From assembly GCA_022494885.1 (NCBI GenBank), contig JAGVSM010001252.1:62001-126000 (forward strand): a DNA stretch of 64,000 nt, written 5' to 3'. Shown in pieces: positions 1 to 10,754 of this stretch. Numbering within the stretch: position 1 is the stretch's first letter; every line of letters starts with the position of its first letter. The notes under the pieces are model-generated. The model had not been told where the DNA came from, ran no database searches, and saw only the letters and a list, made by a program, of their open reading frames with translations. The translations under genes and the position numbers were made by a program. This DNA is from Micrasema longulum. Lineage: Eukaryota > Arthropoda > Insecta > Trichoptera > Brachycentridae.

Positions 1-217
1 CTTCATTTTGAGTCCAGTCCTATTGCAAATGATCGGTTTTCCGCGCACGCGCATTAAGGTTCATCACGTTGTCATATTGTTCTACAAGACTCAGAAATAA
101 AGGCATCCAAGTTGTGTAATTCAAAGAAAAAACGACTCTTATAACATAAAGTATAAGGATTTAAATAGCGCATTATCGAAATTTGGCCAATATTCAAAAA
201 CATCTTGAGTTTTAGGT

Positions 218-264
218 ACTTATAACACCTTCATCATAGATGTTGCACAAAAATATAAAACCAA
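218..264. repeat. Short interspersed repeat, copy 1
   Basis: This block resembles 59541-59584: both carry an ACACCTTCA-CATAGA-GTTGCA core followed by an AAAATATAAAA run. Neither copy is coding. The second copy lies just beside a hammerhead-like motif, so both may be scraps of a Penelope-like 3' region. That link is inference. Confidence 0.35.
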
Positions 265-317
265 CACGACATGCATTTTAATAAGCACATGCACTGATTA
301 GGACAAAAATGCACTGA

Positions 318-575
318 TTCATCATCATCCCCTTTCCGCACCTAATGGTGCATAGGGCACTGCACTGGTACACCAATCGCAGCGTATCTAGATAAAAAAA
401 AATGTTACATGAAGGTAAGATCTTACGCTTCAAGTACCAGTCTAGGGGCTATTAAATATTATTGTGTAAAAACAGCTTTTTAAATAATATTTCATATCAA
501 CCATGTCGGAAATCGAACCCATGACCTCTTGCATGGTAGGCGAATGTGCTGACCATTACACTACGAGGCCGACGT
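318..575 (-). mobile_element. tRNA-derived SINE, family A, full length
   Basis: On the minus strand the element starts with a tRNA-like head. It has an A-box-like TAGTGTAATGGTCAGC stretch and a B box close to GGTTCGATTTC. A body follows with a conserved 'ACTGG-AC-TGAAGCGTAAGA' block and an inverted TGCACCA/TGGTGC-type segment, and it ends in a GATGATGAT tail. The 10-bp word AATGCACTGA flanks it exactly, at 308-317 and 576-585, and reads as a target-site duplication. Related copies occur at 2862, 22478, 42981, 43885, 50735, 57885 and 58640. The head is degenerate, so this is a retroposon and not a working tRNA gene. LINE-driven mobilisation is known for SINEs; the partner LINE is not identified. 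Confidence 0.8.
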
Positions 576-585
576 AATGCACTGA

Positions 586-1029
586 CAAGGTTGTGAAAAT
601 ATTTTATGTTATCGGAGAAATAGTTTAAAACAGAGGGGGATGAAGGGAGGGGTGTGAGTTTAATAGGTATAGAGTGACTATTATGACAGAACTGGTAGAC
701 ATAGAAAAGTCGGTAGTGGTTGTATGCAAATATTTAAAAACTTTTAGTAAAATATTTGACGAAAAAGTAAATGCTTTAAATATTAACGTATTAAATGTAT
801 ATAAATGTGTATTAAAAAAAAAGGCTTCTAATACGATGAATATTACAAAAAATTAGTGATCCAAATACTAATTTTTGAAAAAATAAAAAGATTTTTACGT
901 TCGCGTCTCAAAAAATATTTTTCATCTGTTTTAAAAGAACTATCACAACTTTTACGTACATAGATCTACGCGGGCAAACACCGAGGCGTTTAAATTAAGG
1001 TGTTTAAGGGGGGCGCATTAAACGATGTC
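586..1029. other. No gene seen
   Basis: AT-rich sequence with A/T homopolymers. The 60-codon open frame at 674-856 is Lys/Asn/Val-rich low-complexity sequence with no recognisable motif, so I do not call it. Confidence 0.5.
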
Positions 1030-1165
1030 ACGATCTATTGTGCCCCACGTTGTCGCCACTTGCCAGGATGTCAATTGTAATCACAACAGTGGCGGCATGC
1101 AGTAATAGCGACCTAGAATGGCGAACGGCGAACGGAGACACAATACACAACGTCTATTGTCGAAT
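1030..1165. promoter_or_regulatory. Candidate regulatory patch with Sox-type ATTGT motifs
   Basis: This patch is richer in C+G than its flanks and matches no repeat in the window. It holds several HMG/Sox-type cores: CTATTGTG at 1035-1042, CAATTGTAA near 1072, and an inverted pair ACAATA (1140-1145) / TATTGT (1155-1160) separated by nine bases. A tandem GGCGAAC doublet lies at about 1122-1135. Sox proteins bind ATTGTT-like cores. Whether this is an enhancer is inference. Confidence 0.3.
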
Positions 1166-1429
1166 TAAACGTGAACCTAACGTAACCTTGCCAAGATAAT
1201 AGCGTTAATCCAATTTTAAAAGCTTGGGCTTTGTAGCTGCAGGACATGTAATCTTAATTATATACGTAAATTATAATTTCATCATTATTATCTTCGATCC
1301 ATGTCCGCTTCCTAGCTAGATTCCTAGCCTTCCTAGGGTATATGGTGCCCAGTGTCCACCATACGAGACCCGTCCATTTATTGGATGTAAGCAATGCTTC
1401 CCATAAAATTTTACCTCTAAATAATCAGT

Positions 1430-1960
1430 TTTAATTTTTATTTTATTCAATAAAATCAGCAATAAGTCAAGTAATCTTTTAAATAACTCGAATTAATATA
1501 TGTTTGAATCGTAGTGATCGGAGATGGATTCGATGTCCCATGCACAATTTTTCGACTGCGCAGTTATGCGCGGACTGGTATAAAATACACTGCGCTCTGA
1601 CTGATTCCAGAATATGGAGCTGAAGTGTTTTAGTTTCTTAAAGGCGATCCCTCAATACAGAATTTCACAAGTCCGCGCATGCGCAAATAAAGATCTTTAA
1701 TATCTTTGGAACCACTACTACTACCACCACATCCAGGTTCATTTCCCATGTATTGTGATGGTTTTGTAACAAATTTAGCACTTTAATCGATTGGCGCGAT
1801 GGCATTACAATATCAAACTACAAAATATAACTCTTTTATGCTGAAATTATGGCTCAAAATTCCCTTTTATTTCCTTTGAAGTTATTCATCTGAACGACTG
1901 CGTTGGAAGGCACACACAGAAGGCACAAACTTGTGCGTTCTCCCAAATCAGGTTCGCGTC
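1430..1960 (+). repeat. Interspersed repeat R500, copy 1, with internal TATA box
   Basis: About 500 bases that match 53965-54462 in the same order. Shared blocks are a TTTATT-AATAAAATCAG start, a CGCAGTTATGCGC block, ACTGGTATAAAATA followed by ACTGCGCT, ACAGAATTTCACAAGTCC with GCATGCG, TATCCAGGTT, and a closing AGGCACAAA. The TATAAAA at 1579-1585 sits between inverted arms ATGCGCGGACT (1566-1576) and AGTCCGCGCAT (1670-1680). No coding capacity is seen. A solo-LTR-like or non-autonomous element carrying its own promoter would fit. The family is not recognised. Confidence 0.55.
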
Positions 1961-1964
1961 TCGT

Positions 1965-2280
1965 AATTCTGACATAACACCATGTGCCTTGCAAAGTAGG
2001 CAAGCGTGGTCAAGGCTCCCAGGAGACATTCGCAGAATCCGCAGGCCCAGTCAAGATTCTTCTGAGACACCTATTCTCAAAACTGAGGCACCACATTCAA
2101 CAGTGTTAAAACTGTCCAGAGATTGAATATTAACTCACTGAACCAAATGCCGCCTATATAATGTCTGCATAACACCCATTCTCCTTAACGGATGCGAATC
2201 GAGGCACCTCACTAGGGCCCAGAAAAGAAAAACTATTATTTAGTCATCAAAAACACTTCTTCGTAATTTTTTAAAATTGT
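1965..2280. other. No gene seen
   Basis: Mixed-composition sequence with no long frame and no match to the repeats recognised in this window. Confidence 0.4.
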
Positions 2281-2281
2281 G

Positions 2282-2330
2282 AATTTCTAACTATTCACGT
2301 GCTCTGTAGCTTCTAGACAAGAATAATCTG
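2282..2330 (+). repeat. Degenerate GTAGCTGCAAGACG-type unit
   Basis: Contains a decayed TTCACGTGCTCTGTAGCTTC block, a relative of the cleaner unit at 2661 about 380 bases downstream. A further trace (CTTTGTAGCTGCAGGAC) lies at 1229-1245. Confidence 0.45.
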
Positions 2331-2660
2331 GCGTCTATATAATTATTAAAATTTAAGGTATAATCACTAAAACCCTGAAGTCCACTTTCGTCAAAAAAAA
2401 AATTAAGTTGAAGTAAAAATCTGGAATCCACTTTGTTTTAATGCAAAAAATATCAGTAGACCCAGATACGCTATTTGAATATGTACTTTCATTATTAAAA
2501 TAATAGTTATTTTACACTGAAAGTACTATAGACTGAAATTATCTCATTTGGTTAAAAATTTATGAAGTTTTGAAAATCGCATAATAACAAAACCTTCTTT
2601 CCAGAACATTTCGTCCAATAATAATTGTAATATATGTAATTGGTAACGAGGAACTAGAAT

Positions 2661-2785
2661 CCCAACCGTCCATGTGCTCTGTAGCTGCAAGACGTGCTGG
2701 GATATTTATTTATTGTATGGCGCCCTTCAGGTGATTTTCAGAAAAATAACGCTGTATGAATCATCCGAATATATAATGTGACTTA
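2661..2785 (+). repeat. GTAGCTGCAAGACG unit plus 3' tail module
   Basis: A unit reading CCCAACCGTCCATGTGCTCT then GTAGCTGCAAGACG is followed by TTATTTATTGTATGG. After this comes the tail module GGCGCCCTTCAGGTGATTTT...ATAACGCTGTATGAATCATCC (2719-2785). The same unit-then-tail order recurs at 8490-8605 and 36672-36785. It is non-coding, and its mobilising element is unknown. Confidence 0.6.
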
Positions 2786-2861
2786 CGTGGTTTATCCTTT
2801 AAGCCTTAAAGTTTAAGGTATGGATATTTTATTCCAAGCAAACCGATATTTTATGTTTACC

Positions 2862-2922
2862 TTACCATGAATCGAACTCAGACCCTCAAGCCTGGTAGGC
2901 GAACGCGCTTACATAATAATAT
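2862..2922 (-). mobile_element. SINE family A, 5' head fragment
   Basis: On the minus strand this has the tRNA-like order of GCGTTCGCCTACCAGGCTTG followed by GAGTTCGATTCATGG, a B-box match. Only the head remains, and flanking sequence does not match the SINE body. Confidence 0.55.
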
Positions 2923-2929
2923 AAGAAGG

Positions 2930-5335
2930 ACTTATTTCCATACGATCTCCCTTTTCAGGATTTTTACCTCAAATTAGCCATTGTGTCGAAAACACCCCTT
3001 TCTAACTCATATGGCGCCATTTAAAAAATAGTAACTTTATAATAGGAAACTTGTCATGGACGCTTCAAATAGTGATTTTATACAATACTGCATTTATTTT
3101 AATTAAGTTTCAACATCAACCAATTAATTAATTTCACGAAATAAAAGTTATAATAAAGTATTTCGTAAAATATTTTGCATAATCAAATACATAGGTACGC
3201 GTGCGTATTCGGGGAGTAAATAACAATAGTTATTTAATTGGTTATCGGTGATAAGTACTTAATATTTGTTTTAATTATTCCACATATAGATAACTGCTCT
3301 AAAGCATTATTTTTAGCCATGGGACGGATATTTGGATCCAATAAAAAAGAGACTGACATACTTATAAAATGTTTTTTTTTTTTCCATTTTGATTTCTTAG
3401 AAATCGAATGCTAAAATACTTCATTGGTAAGACAGTGGAAAATATTTTTTTTTGTAAGTATGAAACTAGATATAAGGATTGAATAAGACTGGCAATTAAA
3501 AAAAACGGAATAGTAAAATTGTATAGATAAAGGTTTAAAAATGTAGGAAAAGATGCTTGAATTTATGACGAATGAAAAGAGTTTCAATTAATTTTAAAAT
3601 AAATGTTACGTTTACAGTAAAATTATGTATGTAGATATGTAAATAGAGTAAGCGTAAATATCAGTTAATATACTAATTGTAATATGGTCTAATTTAATAA
3701 ATAAATATATAAAATATTATATTACAGTTTCCCACTAGGTACTTACGACAAGTTTCTATATTGTAAAGTATAAAGGTCCATATTTTTCTCAATATATATT
3801 AAGGTTACTTTAAAAAATATTAAATTAATAACTTAATTTCAGAAACCAGTTACGATGGTGAAATTGATCAAAACCCACGACGTCTTTCATTTTACGTGAA
3901 TTTTTATTGTCGTAAATTTGCTGAGCAATTTAATTGTTATCAGAGACTCGTAAATATGTAATGTTCAGTTGCAAAACTGATAGGAATTTCTATGCAATTC
4001 TTTGACATTATTTTTTTTAGGTGCATACATTTACTGTTTTAATTTTTTTTTTTGAAAAATTCTGCGATTCAAATATTAGTTATTGAAAATCGATTGTATT
4101 TTTAAATAAATTTACTAACTACTATTACTAGCAATTTTAAGATTTTATTGATTACCTAGACACCACGTTGTTTAAAAAAAATTTTAGGAAAATTTGGGAA
4201 AATTTCTCGGATTTAATTCCCGTTTTGGTTGCCATAAAATAAGGAATTGTCGAAAATTTTCAAAACAATGTATGTTTAAATACAAGCAGAATTTTTAACG
4301 AAGTAATTATTGAAGCAAATGACAAATCATAAGCCCTGTATTGCTTAATTTTTTTTTTTAATTCTTCATCTTGCTGTTTACATTTGTCAAATAAAATCGT
4401 TTGAAAATTACATTTAGCACGTGTCTTCAAATATTTGGTCACAGTCAAACTACCTTAATAATATAATTGTTCTTATTTTCTACCTACGTAATTAAATTTA
4501 CCCGTAAAAATTATAAAATTATTAGGTAGGTACATACAATCAAATGCAGGAAAGGTCAATTATATAGCCCGAACCATGAAATATAATCTTAATAATTAAA
4601 CATTGTTTAAAAAAGTACATTTATGTAGCGTTCATTTTATATAAATAACCTCAAAAGACGCCTCAAACTAATTACCCGAAACCCGAATCAGCTAAATTAA
4701 TTAAAAAAACATTATGTAATCTATTAAATTTAATGAACTAAATAAGGTTTTCAAAATAAAACAACAACAAAAAAGAAAAACACTGAGAAGATTGTTTAAA
4801 TTTTTTCAATTGAACGCGTTTTTAAATAAAATTAAATGTTTTTGCGTACCTTTGGCATTTTCGAAAATGAGTCGTCTCTGCTACTTTCCGCGTAGTAGCA
4901 TGCTGTTTTGTAAACTGTCAAAATTTTGAATTTAGAACTAAAACTTTAAAATTCACCGGCAAATGTAGTTTAATTCACAACTGTCCACTTTTGTGATATT
5001 ATAACGCGTATTAATAAAACGAAAATATTCCGAAACAAAAATGTCACAAAATTATAAAACTTTATTGATGTCTTTGAGTAATCACTTATTGTAACAATAG
5101 TCTAAAAAAACACAATGAAAAAAAATATGCATAAATTAAAAAATAATATTTGGTCTGATAACAGTTCGATTGTTATTAATTTGAACAATAGTTAAATTGT
5201 TTTTCTTTGGTTGTTAATTGTTTTTTTGGATGTTTATTTTTGGATGATTTTGATATCGAAAATAATGGATGAGCGATCAGCTGCTATGGATTTATCAGCT
5301 AAAGGGCGGACTTTTGATAACAGATTTAATAATCG
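2930..5335. other. Long gene-free AT-rich stretch
   Basis: No supported gene or repeat. Homopolymer A/T runs are common (for example near 3370, 4045 and 4350), and short AAAATTT direct repeats sit near 4177-4206. The minus-strand frame at 4260-4448 has no motif and is not called. Confidence 0.5.
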
Positions 5336-5339
5336 TATA

Positions 5340-5820
5340 GAAATAATAGATTCCTATATACCACCGACCCGCGTCGAGTCACGACTTACACTGCCTGCAA
5401 AATCCCAATTCCATACAAACCGGAGAACAAAACGAAACAAAAGCTACGTACAACCGAAAACACCTTTCTCCCTCTACCGCTTACAAAATATGTATCTTCT
5501 CATCGCTCCGTCTCGTTCCGTCCCCGCGCCGTTACAACAATACCTAACAGTGACGATTGTCTCGCTCAGCCTTTAGAATTTTCCTCTTGTCGCGGAACAA
5601 AAGTATAGCCACCTCTCTCTCCCTCCGCGGGATTTTCACCCGGACGAACGTACAAAGAGTGGTGCCGTTTCGCTCGCGCGCGTTGGGTTTTCCGTTGGGA
5701 TTGCGCGCCGTCTCGCTCGGCCGGCGGCGCCCCGCCCACCTGCGCCTACTCCGTGCGCGAAGGACGCCTATATTCCGTTTAACGCTCCACAGTCGCGAGA
5801 GAAGCCGATAGGGAAGCGCC
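5340..5820. promoter_or_regulatory. CpG-rich island, candidate promoter or first exon
   Basis: Composition changes sharply from the AT-rich flanks to dense CpG, including GCGCGCG and CGGCCGGCGGCGCC-like runs near 5680-5735. A GAGA-factor-like CTCTCTCTCCCTCC tract lies at about 5613-5626. Open frames on both strands (5211-5576 plus, 5557-5811 plus, 5544-5891 minus) arise because CpG-rich DNA is poor in stop codons; none shows a recognisable domain. A perfect 12-bp palindrome, TTGATCGATCAA, lies just outside at 5867-5878. A promoter or 5' UTR is the best reading. The direction of transcription is not decided. Confidence 0.4.
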
Positions 5821-5899
5821 TTCTCACGAACTCTCGAATCATAATCAATATTATATAATGGGGTTATTGATCGATCAACCGAGAGATTCATATTTTACT

Positions 5900-8145
5900 A
5901 TTTTTTGACAGAAAAAAAATATTTAAAAAAAAATTACACCTTTCTTTAAAAATTTAAGACATCGAAAAATATCACAACGTTTTTATTCACAAATAAACAT
6001 AACCAACAAACACCATCACGTCGTTTCTCCGTACGGATAAACTGAGAAGTAGAGAATAGTTTATCATTCCAGATCGATTGAAGTATTCCTACGGCCAAAA
6101 CACTTATACATAGACTGTCTGATATTTTCTATATTCGTAATATTAAAACTAATCATCGGAAACATTCTACCATCCCTCGTACCTATATGTGAATCATTTA
6201 ACAAGAATTGAAATAGTCTTGATATTTTGAACACTCCATATAATAGATACAGAAGAGAACTAATAGAATTGATTCAGAATAACAGAGAATAGACGTTTTG
6301 TCTATTTTATGGCTCTTAATCATTAAAATTAAATGCAATTTTCCACTCCTTTTTTCTCATCTTTCACCACTTCTTATCAATTTCCTTCTTTTTTTTCTAC
6401 TATCTCCTAGTTTAGTGCATTTTTTTAAATTTTTATATTTAAAGTATATTATTTTTTTAGTAAACCATCGTCGCTTTATTGTAGTATAATTAAGTAAATA
6501 TATATTATTGGATGGCAGGCCCTACTATGTATACATTTCTTATAGTTTTGATTTAAAATCGATTAACCTGTACATATGTTTGTAGTCGAAATAAATAAAA
6601 TAAAATAATAAACAAAAATAATAATCTCAACTTTAGATAGATTGAACATACTGACAAGGCAAAATCTTGTCTCACTGGGAGCATAATTATCCTATTGTAA
6701 CTAGTTAAATATTAATTTAAAATATATTGCACCCCGGTAACAACAGTGGCATAACTTAAAAAAATGTATTTTTTTGAAAAGCGCTATCAGCAAACTAACA
6801 TTCATTCCCAGAAAACAAAGGCGCAACTTAATTCTCTCACTTGTGTCATCTAGTTTGAAATGATTTTAGAATGTACAGTGGCGTAATAATCATTTTGCCA
6901 CTGTAGCATCTGGAATTTAAGTAAAAAAAAGTGTACGAGGGATATTTTCGTTTTTAAGGTCCTATTAATATTTAAAAGAACTTTGTCCTTAATTGTGCGG
7001 ATGGAAAAAATATTCAAAAACTTTTCTGCATACTTAAATCAAAAATGCCAATTTGACTAGCGTCATCATTGCTCAGGTGTATATTTTTTTTAATTACGTA
7101 TTTTTTGGAACATAGTTATCAATAAACTATTTATATTACAATCAATCTAGAGAGACATAGATCGTTAGTATACTGATAAAATCTTCTGTATGGACTATAC
7201 TGAAAAAATATTTTTAAGTGTTTGGATCAACAAAAGTCTTTTCAATAAATACACATACTATACACATAATGAATTAGAATTCTAAAAAAAAATACCCGGT
7301 CAATGAATTTAATGATTTTCATCGGAAAAAATGGGAAAAAAAACTTTTATTTTGTATAATTTATACACGCTAACTTTGAACTTTGAAATATTGAAGGATT
7401 CAAAGAATTTTATCTGTTAATGAAGCTCAAAAAAAATTTTTTTTTATCAAAAAGTTTATCAGTATAATGCATATGAATAATAGTATTATTAATAATAATA
7501 TTAATAAATATCTGATTGACATAACTTTGTTTTAATGGAAAATCAATGGAAGGGCGCTTTACCATTCTGCACTTCCCTAACTACTACTAAGCTAACATAT
7601 TATTCATTTTTATTTATTGTTATTTTTTTCACATTATAAACAATATTAATTTATAAAGAAAATAATGCGACCTCACTGGGGTTACGCGTGCCAAGGACAC
7701 TTAACAATATATTTTATTTTTTTACGTGTGAGAATTATACACACAAGACTTAATATACAGAAAGAAATAACAAGCTGTTAAGACAGCTTTAAAAACTACG
7801 TTTTTATGTTTATATTTTATTTAAGAATACCTGTATTATTTATATTATGAAACACACAATAAAAGAACAAAAACATAACATAAACTTTACGTTTGTGGAG
7901 CAGGTGGTTCAATATTGGTTTTACTTTCTGATTTTAAAATTGAGGGAAAGGTACAGTGACTACTCAAAATCTACGAAAGCAAGCCTTCGGATATTTTTAT
8001 TTGTTATGTTATCCATAGTGTTGAAACAGTGCTTTATCTGTTAAGTTTTTTATTGTTTACTTTTTAGCACGAACACTTTACAAATTTACTATAATGCTCA
8101 ATGTTTGTTATTGTAAACTTTTTGATAATTTTAAGTTGCCAGAAT
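5900..8145. other. Gene-free AT-rich stretch
   Basis: No supported gene. A TAATAATA-type microsatellite lies at about 7483-7505. A 9-bp perfect hairpin at 6874-6905 is listed separately. The frames at 6298-6489 and 7847-8044 are AT-biased and motif-free. Confidence 0.5.
6874..6905. repeat. Hairpin with 9-bp arms TACAGTGGC / GCCACTGTA
   Basis: The arms are perfect (6874-6882 and 6897-6905) with a 14-base loop. A related CAGTGGCATAAC word lies at about 6744. The CAGTGGC tip resembles hAT-type terminal repeats seen elsewhere in this window, but no matching 8-bp duplication was found, so an intact element is not claimed. Confidence 0.35.
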
Positions 8146-8147
8146 TT

Positions 8148-8530
8148 CACTCGTCCATGCACTTTGTAGCTGCAAGACGATTAGTAATATAGCTTCAAAA
8201 GGTCAATGTTATCAACTATCAAATATCCAAATTTAGTAAATGAGGTCTAGAATTCCAACCGTCCATGAGCTCAGTAGCTGCAAGACTTATTGTAATCTAA
8301 CTGGTATTTTTATGAATTTGTTTTTTATTTCATTTTTTTAATTATCACTAAATCTCTAAACTTTATTGTCAAATAAAAAATAAAAAATGTAAATAGGGGC
8401 TAGATTTATTATTGTCTATGCGCTATGTAGCTGCAAGACGTGCTGTAATCTAGCTCCTATATATCATAATTTTAGAAGAGAAACAAGAATCCCAACCGTC
8501 CATTCGCTCTGTAGCTGCAAGACGTGGTGA
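8148..8530 (+). repeat. Irregular tandem array of GTAGCTGCAAGACG units
   Basis: Four units, each with a GTCCATGCGCT-GTAGCTGCAAGAC core, lie near 8154, 8255, 8415 and 8497. Spacings are unequal (roughly 80-160 bases). Units 1-3 are followed by a TAATCTAGCT-like block; unit 4 leads directly into the tail module. The arrangement is matched by three units at 36450-36720 and two at 58110-58590. The sequence is non-coding. Tandem growth inside a mobile element is the likely cause. Confidence 0.65.
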
Positions 8531-8548
8531 GATATTTATTTATTGTAC

Positions 8549-8605
8549 AGCGCCCTTGAGGTGATTTTTACAAAAACGGCGCTATATAAATTATCCAAAT
8601 ATAAA
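8549..8605 (+). repeat. Shared 3' tail module
   Basis: Reads AGCGCCCTTGAGGTGATTTT, a short A/C run, then GGCGCTATATAAATTATCC and AAATATAA. The AGCGCC and GGCGCT ends are inverted. The same module closes SINE-family-B bodies at 10613 and stands alone at 31450. Confidence 0.6.
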
Positions 8606-8610
8606 GAAGT

Positions 8611-8760
8611 GAGATTTCAGTTGAGATCACTGGCTGCGACTATCGATGATTGGTAAGTGTGAGGGCAATTGGTTCCAACCCAAGCAGAGGGGCCGGCAAC
8701 GCCGGAACTTGCCAGATTTTCTTCTGCTTGTATCAAATGCTGACCTGAAAGTAGATTATA
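8611..8760 (+). repeat. Interspersed repeat D, copy 1
   Basis: Matches 37711-37880: GAGATTTCAGTTGAG, then CTGGG-CTGACGATGATT-type sequence, GTGAGGGCAATT, AGGCAGAGGGG, and a closing TTTTCTTCTGCTTG-ATCAA block. It is not coding and the family is not recognised. Both copies are preceded by an A-rich AAAGAA-T stretch. Confidence 0.5.
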
Positions 8761-9076
8761 TGACATGAATTTTACCCAATACAGAGGTCTGCTGGGTATG
8801 TTGGAGCCATTTAATGAAAAAAAAATACTGCCGTCAAGAAAATAGACATAAATGCTTTATATGTCAGGTGTTTTTATCATTAAAATTTATGTAGCGTTTT
8901 TGATTTCGGGTTTAACTCCCGCTGTTCCGTTAGGGTTGGCTAAAAACATCAAATAAAAATTAGCTACCTACGTATTTTATCTTCGAATATTCTTGAATAA
9001 TTTAGGTTACTGAAATTGTGTTGGAGAACAATATCGAATAGTTAACAATAGGACCAATAGCTCTTTTTTTGCAGTC

Positions 9077-9227
9077 TCATTCCTGTAGATTGGTTTGCAG
9101 CAAAGTCCTGCATCTCGTCCTCCATTGGTCTCTATTTTCTGCAGCCCTCTTCAGCTCGACATAAGAGGCGCAGATAAAATCTTCGTACACTTGCTCCAAA
9201 TATTCCCGCCGGGGGCGCCCTCTATAA
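9077..9227 (-). mobile_element. LINE ORF2 C-terminal fragment
   Basis: The minus strand encodes a short frame with GRPRREYLEQVYEDF followed by YVELKRAAENRDQWR and a stop. A 'GRPR...L...A.NR..WR' tail is typical of the extreme C-terminus of non-LTR retrotransposon ORF2 proteins. The upstream reverse transcriptase is missing, so this is a dead 3' fragment. The LINE clade is uncertain. Confidence 0.6.
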
Positions 9228-9229
9228 AT

Positions 9230-9950
9230 TATGTAGTAATATAATTTATTCGAATTCAATTTCGAATATTCGTTCTACTTTTTTAAACATAATAAGGTAC
9301 CTACGAGCAATTAAAAAATAAAAAAAACCTTTCCTGCTTACCAGAAACAAAAAAATAATTAAAAAAGTTTTTCATAGAAAAAACTATTATGGTGGTTTAA
9401 TCATAAGTCAATGAAATGCTAGTATAGTATAGTCATTTAAAAGAGTGATTGATTATTTCATCAAGTCTATTTTCCTGTCATGTTTTGAATTCCTATTGAA
9501 TTTCTGTTTTAAAAGCTTAGGAATTTAATATTCTTGGATCGTTATGGGCGCAAATACAAAAAAATATTTTTTATGAGTAGATCAGACAATTTACTTGAAT
9601 AATTAATGTAAATCAAATTCTGTATAGCTGTATTCCAGGTGATATAGCTGACAGACGTCTTACGTTTAGATCAGCCGCTACATACATGGCGTTATGAAAA
9701 TTTTTAAAACCGTTACGCGACAAAATTGGTGAATATAGGTTCTCGTCCATTTGCGGTCGCTGGCCCTGGGGGATGTGAAATGCTCTCCCAGCAAAGGTGC
9801 GAAGCGGTAAGAGTAAAGAGATGTTCAGGAAAAAACTTAAAACCCCTCTGTTTTCCAAATCATAAATAAATTATTGTGATATCACGTTTAAATAAATAAA
9901 AATACTTTATCTAATACAAATATATATTTTTAATAATCTTAACTAGTTGC
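9230..9950. other. No confident gene
   Basis: An 81-codon minus-strand frame at 9613-9858 has mixed composition and could be repeat-derived, but I recognise no motif. The rest is AT-rich. Confidence 0.4.
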
Positions 9951-9954
9951 AACA

Positions 9955-10185
9955 GATAAGAACAACATGTTTGAGAAGGTCATATGGATGTCTAGACATT
10001 TACAGGGCTTATGACGTGTCATTGGCTTGTTTACACACGGTGTAACATTCACCATTCTGCCTATTTTTTAACTTTTAAATTTTCTCGACTCTTCCATCTG
10101 TTGACTATTATGAAGTAAAAGAGCTGAAATCTTTACTGAGGGGGGTGAGATTTATTAGGCAGCGACTTATTTTTTTAAACTTAAA
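9955..10185 (+). repeat. Fold-back family F, partial copy
   Basis: Carries the family landmarks in the 'A' orientation: TCTAGACATTTACAGGGCTT, CACGGTGTAACATTCACCA, TTCTGCC, TTCCATCTGTTGA, and AGAGCTGAAATCTTTACTGA with GGTGAGATT. The distal end is lost. The best full copy, in the opposite orientation, is at 27238-27590. Confidence 0.6.
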
Positions 10186-10216
10186 TTAGAATCCGTTTTC
10201 AAGGGATCATTTTGTA

Positions 10217-10275
10217 GAGCGTCCTTTGGGATTATTACGAAAATGGTGCTTAAAAAGCTACCCGTTATAATAATA
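10217..10275 (+). repeat. Shared 3' tail module, degenerate
   Basis: AGCGTCCTTTGGGATTATTA, then CGAAAATGGTGCT, then TTATAATAATA. It follows family-F sequence here rather than its usual partners. Confidence 0.45.
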
Positions 10276-10514
10276 TGTACATACAGAATAAAGAAAACAC
10301 GGACTCTGCTATGAATTTCATCTGAATGCAAAGTTTTTTAGTAGGCACTCTGGAGTTGCCTTTTGTTAGGGTCAGGAATCGAACTGGGATCACATTCATT
10401 GTAGACAATCGCGTTATATAACCATATGAATATATCCGTAGTACGTTGAGATAAAACGAATGAAATAATCGAAATTATAAATTTTCATTTAAAATTAAAT
10501 TCATATTCGTAGAA

Positions 10515-10670
10515 TCATTTTTTAAAACTGAATGCAACTCATTGAAAATGGCGACCGAAATTGAAACATTTGGGTAAATTATAAAAACGCAATTTTTTCT
10601 AAAAAATAAAAAAGCGCCCTTGGGGCATTTTATTACGAAAATGGCGTTGCACACCTTCTTCACAGTAATA
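10515..10670 (+). mobile_element. SINE family B body with 3' tail module
   Basis: ACTCATTGAAAATGGCGACC, then ATTTGGGTAAATTATAA, matches the body of the full SINE at 14208. It then runs directly into the tail module (AGCGCCCTTGGGGCATTTTA, CGAAAATGGCG). The tRNA-like head is missing. This copy is the evidence that family B and the GTAGC-unit family share one 3' tail. Confidence 0.55.
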
Positions 10671-10754
10671 ATATTTAAAAAACGGTAAATAATTATTCAT
10701 AAACATGAATTTAAAAATCGATCACAAAAATACCTCATAATAACGATAAATAAA

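Noticed and set aside
5211..5891. Overlapping open frames on both strands (121, 84 and 115 codons)
   Set aside because: They coincide with the CpG-rich patch, where stop codons are rare, and show no domain or family motif.
6744..6903. Possible small hAT element bounded by CAGTGGC words
   Set aside because: The flanking 8-mers (GGTAACAA and TAGCATCT-like) do not match, so no target duplication supports it.
9613..9858. 81-codon minus-strand frame of mixed composition
   Set aside because: It may be repeat-derived, but I could not tie it to any known family, so I left it uncalled.
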